Below are positions 1 through 8,464 of a stretch of DNA of 64,000 nt, in pieces. The notes beneath the pieces were generated by a model. It was given only the letters and a program-made list of their open reading frames with translations, was not told where the DNA came from and did no database searches. This DNA comes from Phenylobacterium sp. (lineage in GTDB: Bacteria; Pseudomonadota; Alphaproteobacteria; Caulobacterales; Caulobacteraceae), in contig NZ_JANXWD010000043.1 in NCBI RefSeq assembly GCF_025351295.1, positions 57,703 to 121,702 of the forward strand. The letters run 5' to 3'. The position numbers and the translations under genes were made by a program. Numbering within the stretch: position 1 is the stretch's first letter; each line of letters starts with the position of its first letter.

Positions 1-569
1 TCGAAGGCGCCACCCGCGACCTGGACCAGGCCCGGCGCGACAACGCGGCCCTGAAGGCCCAGGTCCAGGCCCTGACCACCCGGTTGAGTGCGGCCGAACA
101 GAAGCAGCTGGCCGCCGCGGCCCAGGCGGTTCCACCACCGCCCGCGCCGCCGGAGGAGACCGCCGCGGCCGCCCCCGCCGGCGATCCGGCCAAGGCGTTC
201 ACCCAGGCCCGCCAACTGATGCTGTCTGGCGACTACGACGCCGCCGAGACTGCTTTCGCGGCCTATGTGGCCAACTATCCGGACGCCCCGCGCGCGCCGG
301 AGGCCAGTTTCTGGTGGGGCAAGACCCTGGCGGCGCGCAGCGCCAACGCCGAGGCGGCGCGGGCCTATATCACCGCCATCCGCGGCTGGCCGCAGACCGC
401 CTGGGCGCCCGAGGCGGTGGTCGAGCTGGCCAAGTCCCTGGTGGCGCTCAAGAAGCCCGCCGACGCCTGCCAGACCCTGGCCGAACTGCCGAGGCGCTAT
501 CCAAAGGCGCCCCCGGCAATCGCCACCCGCGCCGCGGCGCTGCGCACCCAGGCGAAGTGCTCGGCCTAG
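1..569 (+). CDS. cpoB: Cell division coordinator CpoB / Tol-Pal YbgF (5' partial)
   Basis: This is the C-terminal part of a periplasmic CpoB/YbgF protein, which links the Tol-Pal system to peptidoglycan synthesis at division. The reading frame is open from base 3, so the gene begins before the window and the apparent TTG start at 84 is internal. The visible N-terminal part is heptad-like and charged (EGATRDLDQAR...), fitting the trimerising coiled coil. An Ala/Pro-rich linker follows, then about 120 residues of TPR helices (AKAFTQARQLM, SFWWGKTLAARS). tilS begins inside its last codons, an arrangement seen in related bacteria. The family assignment rests on coiled coil plus TPR plus the tilS neighbour. 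Confidence 0.85.
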   Translation, partial: EGATRDLDQARRDNAALKAQVQALTTRLSAAEQKQLAAAAQAVPPPPAPPEETAAAAPAGDPAKAFTQARQLMLSGDYDAAETAFAAYVANYPDAPRAPEASFWWGKTLAARSANAEAARAYITAIRGWPQTAWAPEAVVELAKSLVALKKPADACQTLAELPRRYPKAPPAIATRAAALRTQAKCSA

Positions 570-1786
570 CGCGGTGCGCGCCGCAGCGCGCCTTCCAGCG
601 CCACCTGCTGCGCGACCACCCGCGCCCCGTCGCCGTGGCCCTGTCCGGGGGCGGCGACTCCCTGGCCCTGGCCCTGATCGCCGACGGCTGGGCCCGCGCG
701 GCCGGTCGACCGCTGCTGATCCTCACCGTCGACCATGGCCTGCAGGCCGACGCCACCGCGTGGACCACGGCCTGCGCCGAGGTCGCCCGGCGGCTGGGCC
801 ACCCGTTCCGCGCCTTGGCCTGGCAGGGTCCCAAGCCCACGACCGGCCTGCCCGCGGCCGCCCGGCAGGCCCGTCACGCCCTGTTGGCCGACGCTGCGCG
901 CGAGGCTGGGGCCCGGGTCATCCTGCTCGGCCACACCGCCGACGATCTCGCGGAAACCGTGGTGATGCGGGCGGAGGGGGCCACCACCCCTGACCCGCGC
1001 GAGTGGGCGCCGTCCCCGGCCTGGCCGCAGGGGCGGGGGGTGTTCCTCCTGCGCCCGCTGCTGGAGGCGCGCCGCGCCGACCTGCGGGACTGGCTCAAGT
1101 CGCGCGGCGAGACCTGGATCGAGGACCCCGCCAACGCTGACCTCCGCTATGCCCGCAGCCGCGCCCGCCGCGCCGGCCCGCCGGCCCCAGCCGCACGAAT
1201 CGACCCGCCGCCCCTGGCCCTGGCCGGCCACGCCACGGAGCAGGCCGGGATCGTCAGCCTGGACCGCGCCGTCCTGCGCGCCGCGCCGCTCGAGGACGCC
1301 CGGCGCTTCGTGGCCCTGGCCTGCGTCTGCGCCGGCGGCGGCGATCGCCGTCCGGCCAGCCCGCGGATCGCCCGCGCCGCCGAGGCCCTGCGCGGCCATG
1401 ACCCCGTGGTCGCCACCCTGGCGGGCGCGCGCCTGGAGGCTGACGCGGCCCACATCCGGGTCTTCCGCGAAACCGGCGAACTGGCGCGCGGCGGGCTGAT
1501 GACCAAGGCGCTGACGGCGGGTCGAGCCCAGGTCTGGGACGGCCGCTTCGAGCTGACCGCCGACGACCCGGGCTATGAGGTGCGCTGCCTGGCCGGACTG
1601 ACCCGGCGCCTGCCAAGCGATCAGCAGCGGTCGCTGCGCGACCTGCCCGCCGCCGCCCGCGGCGGCATGCCGGCGCTGGTCGGGCCAGCCGGCGCCGTTA
1701 CCGGCCCGGCGCTCACCGGCGCCGAAAGTCTGGTCGGGGCAAGGCTTGCCGCCGCCGCCGGGCTGGTGGATCGGGAGCCGGAATAG
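557..1786 (+). CDS. tilS: tRNA(Ile)-lysidine synthase TilS
   Basis: TilS modifies C34 of the AUA-decoding tRNA-Ile with lysine, using ATP. The PP-loop SGGGDS lies near residue 30, followed by VDHGLQ, GHTADDLAET (the family's HxxDDxxET region) and RPLLEARRADLRDWL...EDPAN, all typical of the N-terminal catalytic domain. I chose the GTG at 557, which overlaps the end of cpoB by 13 bases and gives 409 residues, a normal length; no ATG fits before the PP-loop. The C-terminal third is weakly conserved and Ala/Gly-rich. In relatives ftsH usually follows; here a convergent hydrolase gene does. Confidence 0.88.
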   Translation: MLGLARCAPQRAFQRHLLRDHPRPVAVALSGGGDSLALALIADGWARAAGRPLLILTVDHGLQADATAWTTACAEVARRLGHPFRALAWQGPKPTTGLPAAARQARHALLADAAREAGARVILLGHTADDLAETVVMRAEGATTPDPREWAPSPAWPQGRGVFLLRPLLEARRADLRDWLKSRGETWIEDPANADLRYARSRARRAGPPAPAARIDPPPLALAGHATEQAGIVSLDRAVLRAAPLEDARRFVALACVCAGGGDRRPASPRIARAAEALRGHDPVVATLAGARLEADAAHIRVFRETGELARGGLMTKALTAGRAQVWDGRFELTADDPGYEVRCLAGLTRRLPSDQQRSLRDLPAAARGGMPALVGPAGAVTGPALTGAESLVGARLAAAAGLVDREPE

Positions 1787-1807
1787 GCTCCGTACCCACC
1801 ACCGCTC

Positions 1808-1827
1808 CTCCCGGCGAAGGCCGGGAG
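1808..1827. terminator. Hairpin between convergent tilS and hydrolase genes
   Basis: A perfect 8-bp stem (CTCCCGGC / GCCGGGAG) with a GAAG loop lies between the two convergent stop codons. It could end transcription from both sides. No long T-run follows, so it may equally be a remnant of a dispersed palindromic repeat. Confidence 0.45.
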
Positions 1828-1874
1828 CCAGATGGAAAGGCTGGAAATTTCAAAGGTCCATTTGCGTCTGGACC

Positions 1875-2726
1875 TCAGGCGTTCAGCACATGGTCGACGC
1901 CGCGCACGATGGCGTCGGCATAGAGCGGGCCCAGGAGATTGGCGTGGGTCGAGGCGGTGACGTGTTCGACATAGCCGTGCCGGGCGCGTTTGGCGGGGGC
2001 CTCCTGCAACGCCTTGAGCGGGCCGCGGGCGGCGGGCGCGCCGGCGGTCACCACGGCGACCGGCAGGTCCACGGGCAGCTCGGCGGCGCCCGCCAGCTTC
2101 GAGGTCGCCGGCCAGCTCAGCACCTCGGCCGCGGCGCCGTGGGCGTGGGGGCTGGAGGCGTGGATGCGGCGCTTCTCGCTCCCTGCCTCCCCGGTCAGGC
2201 CGATCAGGTTGCCGGTCAGGAAGGAGACCGGGACCATCAGCCCCAGCCGCGCCCCGTGGCCGACGACCTGCAGAATGCGACCGAAGGCGCGGATCGCCGG
2301 CGCGCCGCCCGGCAGGCCGACCACCTCCGGCGTCACCGCGTCCACGAACACCAGGCCCGCCACCGGCCGGGTCCGCTCCAGGGCGAACAGGCGCACCATC
2401 AGCCCGCCCATGGAGTGGCCGACCAGCAGGATCGGCCGGGTCTCGCCCAGGGCGTCCAGCAGGGCCTCCAGATCGTCGTTGATCGCCCGGCCGTCGCGCG
2501 GTTCCGGGCCCGGGTCGGAGTGGCCAAGGCCGGCGCGATCGTAGGCCAGGCTGGCCAGGCTCCTGGCCGCCAGCTTCTCCTGCACTACGGCCCAGTCAGC
2601 GGCGCAGCCGAACGCGCCATGCTCGAAAACGATCAGCGGGGTGGCGGCCTCCGGCCCGGCCCGCACGACGCGCAGCGCCCGGCCGCCGATGTCGACCCGG
2701 GTTCCCCGGAAGGCGATCCGCGCCAA
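1875..2726 (-). CDS. Alpha/beta hydrolase
   Basis: A 283-residue alpha/beta-hydrolase fold protein of unknown substrate, predicted cytosolic because no signal peptide is visible. The nucleophile elbow is GHSMGG (Ser near residue 104), preceded by the oxyanion-side FEHGAFG and by YDRAGLGHSD. A late histidine in STHANLL is a plausible catalytic base. Its start lies one base beyond the stop of the aldo-keto reductase gene on the same strand, so the two are probably one transcript. The fold is clear; the reaction is not. Confidence 0.8.
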   Translation of the reverse strand: MARIAFRGTRVDIGGRALRVVRAGPEAATPLIVFEHGAFGCAADWAVVQEKLAARSLASLAYDRAGLGHSDPGPEPRDGRAINDDLEALLDALGETRPILLVGHSMGGLMVRLFALERTRPVAGLVFVDAVTPEVVGLPGGAPAIRAFGRILQVVGHGARLGLMVPVSFLTGNLIGLTGEAGSEKRRIHASSPHAHGAAAEVLSWPATSKLAGAAELPVDLPVAVVTAGAPAARGPLKALQEAPAKRARHGYVEHVTASTHANLLGPLYADAIVRGVDHVLNA

Positions 2727-2727
2727 C

Positions 2728-3777
2728 TCAGGCCGGCTTCTTGAACGGGGCCGGCACGCGCCCGCCGCCCTGCCGGCCGAACATCCATCCGGGGTATTCG
2801 CTCGGCAGTTCGCTGACCGCGTCCAGCTTGGCCACCTCCTCGGCGGTCAGGCCCAGGTCCACCGCGGCCAGGTTGTCGTCCAGCTGCTCGACGGTCTTGG
2901 CGCCGATGATGATGCTCATCACGTGCGGCTTGGCCAGCAGCCAGGCCAGGGCCACCCGCGCCACCGAGACCCCGTGCGCGTCGCCGACCTCGCGCATGAC
3001 TTCGACGCACTGCCACGCCCGGTCGCGCTCCACCGGCGGGAAGTCGAAGTTGGTGCGCCGCGCGTCGGTGGGGTTGTTCGACCCCGGCCCGAACTTGCCG
3101 GATAGCAGGCCGCCGGCCAGCGGCGACCAGACCATCAGGCCCAGCTGTTCCGAGGTCAGCATCGGGACCAGCTCGCGCTCCAGGTCGCGCCCGGCGATGG
3201 TGTAATAGGCCTGCAGGGTCTCGAACCGCGCATAGCCCTTGGCCTCGCTCAGCCCCAGGGCCTTGGCGATCTTCCAGGCCGCCCAGTTGGAGACGCCCAC
3301 GTAGCGGACCAGCCCCTGGGTCACCAGGTCGTCCAGGGCGCGCAGCGTCTCGTCGATCGGGGTGACGGTGTCGTTGCCGTGGATCTGGTAGAGGTCGATG
3401 TGGTCGGTCTGCAGACGGTCGAGGCTGGCCTGCACAGAGTCCATGATGTGCCCGCGCGACGCGCCGCGGTCGTTTGGACCGGGGCCCATCTGGCCGAACA
3501 CCTTGGTCGCCAGCACCACGTCCTTGCGCTTGACCTCCAGGTTCTTCAGCGCCTGGCCCAGCCGCTCTTCCGAGGCGCCGAACGAATAGACGTCGGCGGT
3601 GTCGAAGAAATTCACCCCGGCCGCCAGCGCCCGGCCGATGATCGCGTCCACCTCGCCCTGCGGCAGCGACCCGATCGCCTTCCAGATGCCGGCGTCCTGG
3701 CCACCGCCGAAGGTCATGGTCCCCAGGCAGATCTCGGACACATAAAGACCCGTGCGGCCCAGTTGGTTGTACTTCAT
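2728..3777 (-). CDS. Aldo/keto reductase
   Basis: A 349-residue NAD(P)H-dependent aldo-keto reductase of the YajO/Tas-like group that reduces carbonyls. It begins MKYNQLGRTGLYVSEICLGTMTFG, with DTADVY (catalytic Asp and Tyr), the Lys in VVLATKVFG, the His in DLYQIHGND, and a C-terminal cofactor region SIIIGAKTVEQLDDNL. The ATG at 3777 was chosen because AGGAG lies just upstream and because the longer frame runs into a palindromic repeat. It precedes the hydrolase gene with essentially no gap. Natural substrate unknown. Confidence 0.88.
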   Translation of the reverse strand: MKYNQLGRTGLYVSEICLGTMTFGGGQDAGIWKAIGSLPQGEVDAIIGRALAAGVNFFDTADVYSFGASEERLGQALKNLEVKRKDVVLATKVFGQMGPGPNDRGASRGHIMDSVQASLDRLQTDHIDLYQIHGNDTVTPIDETLRALDDLVTQGLVRYVGVSNWAAWKIAKALGLSEAKGYARFETLQAYYTIAGRDLERELVPMLTSEQLGLMVWSPLAGGLLSGKFGPGSNNPTDARRTNFDFPPVERDRAWQCVEVMREVGDAHGVSVARVALAWLLAKPHVMSIIIGAKTVEQLDDNLAAVDLGLTAEEVAKLDAVSELPSEYPGWMFGRQGGGRVPAPFKKPA

Positions 3778-3878
3778 GCGATGGCGCTCCTGTCGGTCCG
3801 ATATGGGAGACGATTGCGACGGCGTCGAGACGTTCTCGGCGGAGAAGCATTGCGCGCCGCAGGCGCCGCCAAGATCCA

Positions 3879-3968
3879 GACCACTGAAAACACGGAAAGA
3901 GGCCGGACATGCCCAAGCGCCGAGCCCGCCCCGGTGCGCTTCAGCGTTTTCAGTGTTTTCAGTGGTTT
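3879..3968. repeat. Palindromic intergenic element (CACTGAAAACAC family)
   Basis: Inverted arms around ACCACTGAAAACAC (left, about 3880-3894; right, about 3951-3967) flank a GC-rich loop of about 55 bases. The right arm also repeats TTTTCAGTG. Read as protein it gives the TTENTEN-like string often seen in spurious ORFs, which marks it as a dispersed non-coding repeat. It sits between the divergently spaced reductase start and the M23 peptidase stop. Confidence 0.6.
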
Positions 3969-4003
3969 GAATACTGACAGCGCTAACGCGCAAGGGCGTT
4001 GAA

Positions 4004-4903
4004 CTAGAGCGAGAGCTGGGCTCGCGGGCGGCCGTCGGGGCCGATGGAGAGGCCCTTCAGGCCGTCGATCTTCTCGCTCTTGGCGGCCGCGCGGGCCTGC
4101 CCCTCGAGGTTCTTTTCGGCCGCCGCCAGGTCCTCGGCGTCGTTGGTCTCGCGGCGGCGGACGACGATCGACTTGCCGGCCTTGGCGTCCATCAGCGCCT
4201 GCTTGCTGGCCGGGATGTTCGACACATAGGCGATCCGTACCCGGCCGGAGTAGCGCTTGGCCAGGTCCAGCGGCAGGTCGCCCTTCTCGGCGAAGGCCTT
4301 GCCCAGGAACATCGCCGGATTGAGCGGATGATCGGCGGCGTCGCGGATCTCGAAATGCAGGTGCGGTCCGGTGGACGATCCGGTGGAGCCGACCTGACCC
4401 ACCGCCTGGCCGGCGGTGACCGCAAGGCCGGGCTTCACGCCCGCGGCGACGCTGCCCAGGTGGGCGTAGAAGGTGGTCAGGCCCACCGCGTGGCGCACCG
4501 CCACATAGCGCCCGTAGCCACCGCCTTCGCCGGCCGCCACGACCACGCCGTCGGCGGCGACCCGCACCGGCACCCCGGCGTCGGCGGAGATGTCGACGCC
4601 CTCATGCAGGCGGCCGTTCTCCTCCCAGGGCAGCTGGCGCAGGCCGAACGGCGAGACCACCGCATGGCCGGGGACCGGCTCCACGAACGAGATCAGGAAC
4701 GCGTCCTCCTGGGCCGTCCCGGCGCTCGGCCGCAGGGCAGCGCGTGCCAGGGCCGCCGCCGGCGCCCTGGGATGGGTGACCTTGGACGGCAGCAGCAGGG
4801 AGGCGTGCGCCACCGCGAAGGCGCTGAGCGCCGCGACGGTCACGATCCCCCCCTCGGCGGCGATGCGCTTGCTGCGCCCTCTCAGGATCGACCTCAGATC
4901 CAA
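4004..4903 (-). CDS. M23 family metallopeptidase (LytM domain)
   Basis: A 299-residue peptidase of the LytM/M23 type, predicted to cut peptidoglycan cross-bridges in the periplasm. A basic N-terminus (RGRSKR) is followed by a hydrophobic segment at about residues 18-38 that would anchor or export it. The zinc-site motifs are intact: HEGVD (H-x3-D) and HLHFEI (H-x-H), with GSTGSSTGPHLHF before the latter. That argues for an active enzyme, unlike degenerate LytM activators. The C-terminal 100 residues are charged and Ala-rich with no known domain. It is transcribed alone, with a 112-base gap upstream. Confidence 0.87.
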   Translation of the reverse strand: MDLRSILRGRSKRIAAEGGIVTVAALSAFAVAHASLLLPSKVTHPRAPAAALARAALRPSAGTAQEDAFLISFVEPVPGHAVVSPFGLRQLPWEENGRLHEGVDISADAGVPVRVAADGVVVAAGEGGGYGRYVAVRHAVGLTTFYAHLGSVAAGVKPGLAVTAGQAVGQVGSTGSSTGPHLHFEIRDAADHPLNPAMFLGKAFAEKGDLPLDLAKRYSGRVRIAYVSNIPASKQALMDAKAGKSIVVRRRETNDAEDLAAAEKNLEGQARAAAKSEKIDGLKGLSIGPDGRPRAQLSL

Positions 4904-5015
4904 CGCGATACAGGCTCCCAGGCGCAGGCGGTCCCCGTCCGGGACCGGACGGAGGATCGGCGGGCGTTCTAGGCAATATCCGCGCCGCGGGCAAATTCAG
5001 CCCACCGCGCCCCGC

Positions 5016-7961
5016 TCAGAACTGGAACCGGATCACGGCGCGGACGTCGTATTCCCGGTAGTCCTTGTCCACCGTCGCACCGCCGCTGAGGGTGTAGAGC
5101 GCCAGGCCGGAGCCGCCGCGGATGCCGGCGCGAACCACCGCCCCGCCCTTGAATGCGTCCTCGGGGTCGAGGGTGAAGGTCGCGCCACCGTCGAAACGGG
5201 CGGTGGTCTTCGCCGGGCCGCCGGCCAGCTTGGCGCGGTAGCCGGCCGTGACCTCGGGGGCCCAGTAGACCTCGTCGCCGAACCGCCAGCCCACCGACAT
5301 CAGCGCCTCGCCGGTCAGCAGGTCGCCGGTGCGGCGATCGACGCTGAGGTCGAAGCCGGTACCGCCGCCGGTCTCATGATAGCCGCCCTCGGACAGGCGC
5401 AGGTAGCTGGCCGAGAGCTGCGGCCGCGCATAGAAGCCGCCGAGCCGCCACGCGTAGGCGGCGCCGGCATAGCCGTCCGCCATCCAGGCGCCGGAGTCGG
5501 ACTTGGCGCGCAGGTCGAGCGTGCTCGACACCAGCCGCCGGTCGCCGCTGAGGAAGGCATAGCCCACTCCGCCGCGCACCGTGGCCTGCAGCGGCCCGCC
5601 GTCCAGCCGCCAGTAGAGGCCGGCGCCCAGCACGTTCATGCTCACCTGCTCGCCGGCCGCCGCGCCGCGGTCCTTCACGTCGGTGGTCACGAAGCTGACG
5701 TTGGCGCCCAGGGCGTTGCTTTGCCCCTGCAGGTCCAGGCCGGCCGCGAAGCCGAAGCCCTGGCTGAGGAAGCCCGCGGCGTCGGCCCGGTCGCGGCGCA
5801 GGTTGAAGGCGATCTCCTGGGCCCAGACGCCGGTCGCCGCGTCCTTGTCGATCTTCAGCGGCTCGGCCACCGCCTGTGACACCGCCTGCGAGACCGCCGC
5901 CGCCGACATCAGGGTCCCGCCGGAGTGGTCCGGCAGCATCTGGTCGTAGAGCCCCTGGAAGCCCGCCTTGGTGGCCTGGCCCAGGAAGGCCGCTTCGATC
6001 TTGGCGTCCTTGTCCAGCGCCTCGAACACCGCGCCATAGGCCTCGCGGCCGGAACGGTTGAGGCCCAGTTCGACGGCGGTCTTGGGCCGCAGGTCCACAT
6101 AGAGAGCGCCGGCGGCGGTGTCGGCCCGCAGGCTGGCCGCATAGAGATAGGGGGCGCCCGCCAGGGTCGCGCCGGCCTGGCCCACCGTCAGGCTGCCGGC
6201 CTGCACCACCTGGAACGACTTCGCGCCGCGCGACAGGCTGGCCAGGGTCACCGCCACCTGGGCGCCGGTGACGATCGTGGCCGCGCCGGCGACCTTGAGG
6301 CGGATGGTCGTCACCGTCGGGTCGATGTTGAACGCCAGCACGCCCGTGGCCCCCAGGTTGAGACTGGAGATCTTCACCGTCTCGGCATTGGCCACCGCCA
6401 GGGTTCCGCTGCGCACGTCGATCGCGAGCCTGCCGTCGCCGTCGACGATGCGCCCCGCGGCGGTCGCGCCGCCGTCCAGGATCAGGGTGTCGGCGCCAGC
6501 CCCGAAGTTCATGGTCCCCGCGAAGCTCCCGCCCAGCAGCTCCAGCCGGTCATCGCCCGAGCCGAACAACACGTCGCCGCCGATCGACGGCGCGTCGGTC
6601 GTGTTGACCTTCGCCTGGCGCACGACGGCGCCCGTCGTGTTGGCGCTCAGGTCGATGGCGATCGCCCGGCCGGTCTGGGCCACGCCGGTGACGGGGTTGA
6701 CCACCGCCTTGATCGCGCCGGAGTTCTGCACCAGGGCCAGGGTCCCCGAAAGGTCGACGATGGCGCGCGCGTCGTGCAGGCCGCCGTTCTGTTCGGCGCC
6801 CACGGTTCCGGAGTTGCGGAACGTCGTGACGACCGCGCCGGGGTTCAGCAGCAACGCGGTGGCCTGGGCGCCATTGGCCCGGCCGACGATGGTCCCCGCC
6901 TGGTTGTTGATCCCGCCCTGGACCGTGACCGTGCCGCCGCCGGCCCGGCCGATCCGCAGGCCGATGGCGGCCACCCCGTCGTTGACCCCGGCGCCGGTGA
7001 TCGAGCCGCGATTGATCAGGCCGAACGCCTGGTCGCCGGTTCCCACGGCCCCGATCGTGGTGGCCGCGGGCCCGCCGATGTCGAGGGCCGGCGCGGCGCT
7101 CGCGGAGGTGATCGCCGCGGTGGCCTGGGTGGTGTCCGCGGCCACGTCCAGCAGGATCCCGTGGCCGACGCTGCCGGTGACGGACACGGCCGGTCCGCCC
7201 TGCAACAGGTCGTCGGCGCCGAACAGCGCCCGCACGGCGTCGGTCTGCCGGGTGAGGTTGCGGTAGCCGGTGGCGGTGATCGCGCTCCGCACCAGCAGGG
7301 TCCCGCCCACGTCGCCCAGTTGGACCGCGGTGGCGCCAGCCCCGGTCACGCCGATCGACCCGGTGATGCTCACATCGCCGCTGACGGAGGCCGCGCGAAC
7401 GCCGACCGTGCGATCGCCCAGCACGGTGATCGCCCCGGAACTCGTCAGGCTGCCGTTCAGCCGGGTCTCCACGGAGATCCCGACGGAATCGTTACCCTCG
7501 ACCGATATGGCGCCGCTGCTGACGATGGCGCCGGTCACTGGCGCCGGTCCCGTGGCGCGAATCCCGTATCGGCCCGATCCCTGGGCGAAGGGGCCGTCCA
7601 GATTACCGTCCCCGTTGGTGTCCGTGGCCGAGTAGTCCTCGACCACGTTGATGGCGCCGGCGTTGGTGACGGTCGTGCTCACGCCGCTGTTGATCGCGAT
7701 GCCCGTGGCGCCGGAGACATTGTTGAAGCTGATCGCGCCGTTGTTCGTCACGGCGTGGGCGGAATCGACTGTCACCGCGGCGCCGGGCGCAGTCGGCGCG
7801 ATGGTCCCGGTCGTATCGATGGTGACGCTGTCCGGCCGGCCGCTGGCCGCGGTCGAGGTGCGGACCGGGGCGGTGGTCGCGGTGGTGATCTTGGCCTCCG
7901 CCGCGGCGGTCGCAGCCCAAAGCAGCGGCAACAGGGCCGCGGACACAAACAGACGCTTCAT
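5016..7961 (-). CDS. Autotransporter-domain outer membrane protein
   Basis: A 981-residue predicted surface protein. The ATG at 7961 gives a clean signal peptide (MKRLFVSAALLPLLWAATAAAEA); an in-frame ATG 36 bases upstream lacks that shape. Residues 30 to about 560 are a Gly/Ala/Thr/Val-rich passenger with repeating INSG, VTNAGAI and SSGAISVEG units, typical of a beta-helix. They include DTNGDGNLD, which resembles a calcium site. The last 280 residues have the alternating pattern of a 12-strand autotransporter barrel and end in AVIRFQF, with the terminal Phe expected for BAM recognition. It is divergent from the XRE regulator, which may control it. Confidence 0.85.
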   Translation of the reverse strand: MKRLFVSAALLPLLWAATAAAEAKITTATTAPVRTSTAASGRPDSVTIDTTGTIAPTAPGAAVTVDSAHAVTNNGAISFNNVSGATGIAINSGVSTTVTNAGAINVVEDYSATDTNGDGNLDGPFAQGSGRYGIRATGPAPVTGAIVSSGAISVEGNDSVGISVETRLNGSLTSSGAITVLGDRTVGVRAASVSGDVSITGSIGVTGAGATAVQLGDVGGTLLVRSAITATGYRNLTRQTDAVRALFGADDLLQGGPAVSVTGSVGHGILLDVAADTTQATAAITSASAAPALDIGGPAATTIGAVGTGDQAFGLINRGSITGAGVNDGVAAIGLRIGRAGGGTVTVQGGINNQAGTIVGRANGAQATALLLNPGAVVTTFRNSGTVGAEQNGGLHDARAIVDLSGTLALVQNSGAIKAVVNPVTGVAQTGRAIAIDLSANTTGAVVRQAKVNTTDAPSIGGDVLFGSGDDRLELLGGSFAGTMNFGAGADTLILDGGATAAGRIVDGDGRLAIDVRSGTLAVANAETVKISSLNLGATGVLAFNIDPTVTTIRLKVAGAATIVTGAQVAVTLASLSRGAKSFQVVQAGSLTVGQAGATLAGAPYLYAASLRADTAAGALYVDLRPKTAVELGLNRSGREAYGAVFEALDKDAKIEAAFLGQATKAGFQGLYDQMLPDHSGGTLMSAAAVSQAVSQAVAEPLKIDKDAATGVWAQEIAFNLRRDRADAAGFLSQGFGFAAGLDLQGQSNALGANVSFVTTDVKDRGAAAGEQVSMNVLGAGLYWRLDGGPLQATVRGGVGYAFLSGDRRLVSSTLDLRAKSDSGAWMADGYAGAAYAWRLGGFYARPQLSASYLRLSEGGYHETGGGTGFDLSVDRRTGDLLTGEALMSVGWRFGDEVYWAPEVTAGYRAKLAGGPAKTTARFDGGATFTLDPEDAFKGGAVVRAGIRGGSGLALYTLSGGATVDKDYREYDVRAVIRFQF

Positions 7962-8096
7962 GGGTTTCCCGATTCCGATTGACGTGATAGCCGTCACGAG
8001 TGGCTATTAGTCGTATAATTATTAGTTGCATAATAACTGTACTTGGCTTGCACGACTCCCGCAAGGGTGTGCGTGCGACCCCGACCGGAGCCCGCG
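7962..8096. promoter_or_regulatory. AT-rich divergent promoter/operator region
   Basis: This spacer separates the autotransporter gene from the XRE regulator. It holds an AT-rich block (about 8007-8038), striking in a genome near 70% GC. Visible structures are an inverted repeat ATAGCC (7987-7992) / GGCTAT (8002-8007), and two imperfect direct repeats, TTAGTCGTATAAT (8007-8019) and TTAGTTGCATAAT (8022-8034). These are plausible operator half-sites and promoter elements. No binding protein can be assigned from sequence, though the adjacent XRE protein is the obvious candidate. Confidence 0.5.
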
Positions 8097-8438
8097 ATGC
8101 CCCGACCTGCGACCGACCCCGCCAAGGCCGCCAATACCAAGGTGCTGCGCCAGCAGGCCGGCCGCTGGCTGAAGACCGCGCGGGAGACCGCCCGCCTGAC
8201 CCAGGCGGAACTGGCGGAAAAGGTTGGACTTCGCTACTACACCTTCGTCAGCCAGGTGGAGAGCGGCCTCGGTCGCCTGCCCATCGAGACCCAGGGCGCC
8301 TGGGCGCTGGCGCTGGGCCTGGAGCCCGGCGACTTCGCCCGCACCCTGCTGCGCTACTACGAACCCGAGCTCTACCGCCTGCTGTTCGGCGCCGGGACCG
8401 CCGCAGCCCAGACCGACCGCGATCGGGCCACCGCCTGA
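8097..8438 (+). CDS. XRE-type helix-turn-helix regulator
   Basis: A 113-residue cytoplasmic DNA-binding protein. The core KVLRQQAGRWLKTARETARLTQAELAEKVGL...YTFVSQVESGLGRLP is a Cro/C1-type HTH in which a YYTFVSQVE stretch replaces the usual recognition-helix sequence. A conserved-looking tail (LLRYYEPELYRLLFG) follows. GGAG eight bases upstream supports the ATG at 8097 over the longer frame from 8043. The RTX gene begins 26 bases downstream, so the two are probably cotranscribed. From memory this HTH subfamily is widespread in alphaproteobacteria; its target is unknown. Confidence 0.83.
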   Translation: MPRPATDPAKAANTKVLRQQAGRWLKTARETARLTQAELAEKVGLRYYTFVSQVESGLGRLPIETQGAWALALGLEPGDFARTLLRYYEPELYRLLFGAGTAAAQTDRDRATA

Positions 8439-8464
8439 ACCGCGAGGAGATGCTTCCATAACTC

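Noticed and set aside
3778..3993. N-terminal extension of the aldo/keto reductase
   Set aside because: The extension translates a palindromic repeat (TTENTEN-like string). A good ribosome-binding site sits before the ATG at 3777.
5925..7982. A 685-residue plus-strand frame
   Set aside because: It lies wholly opposite the autotransporter gene and has the low-complexity Arg/Gly/Ala/Asp composition of antisense frames in high-GC DNA.
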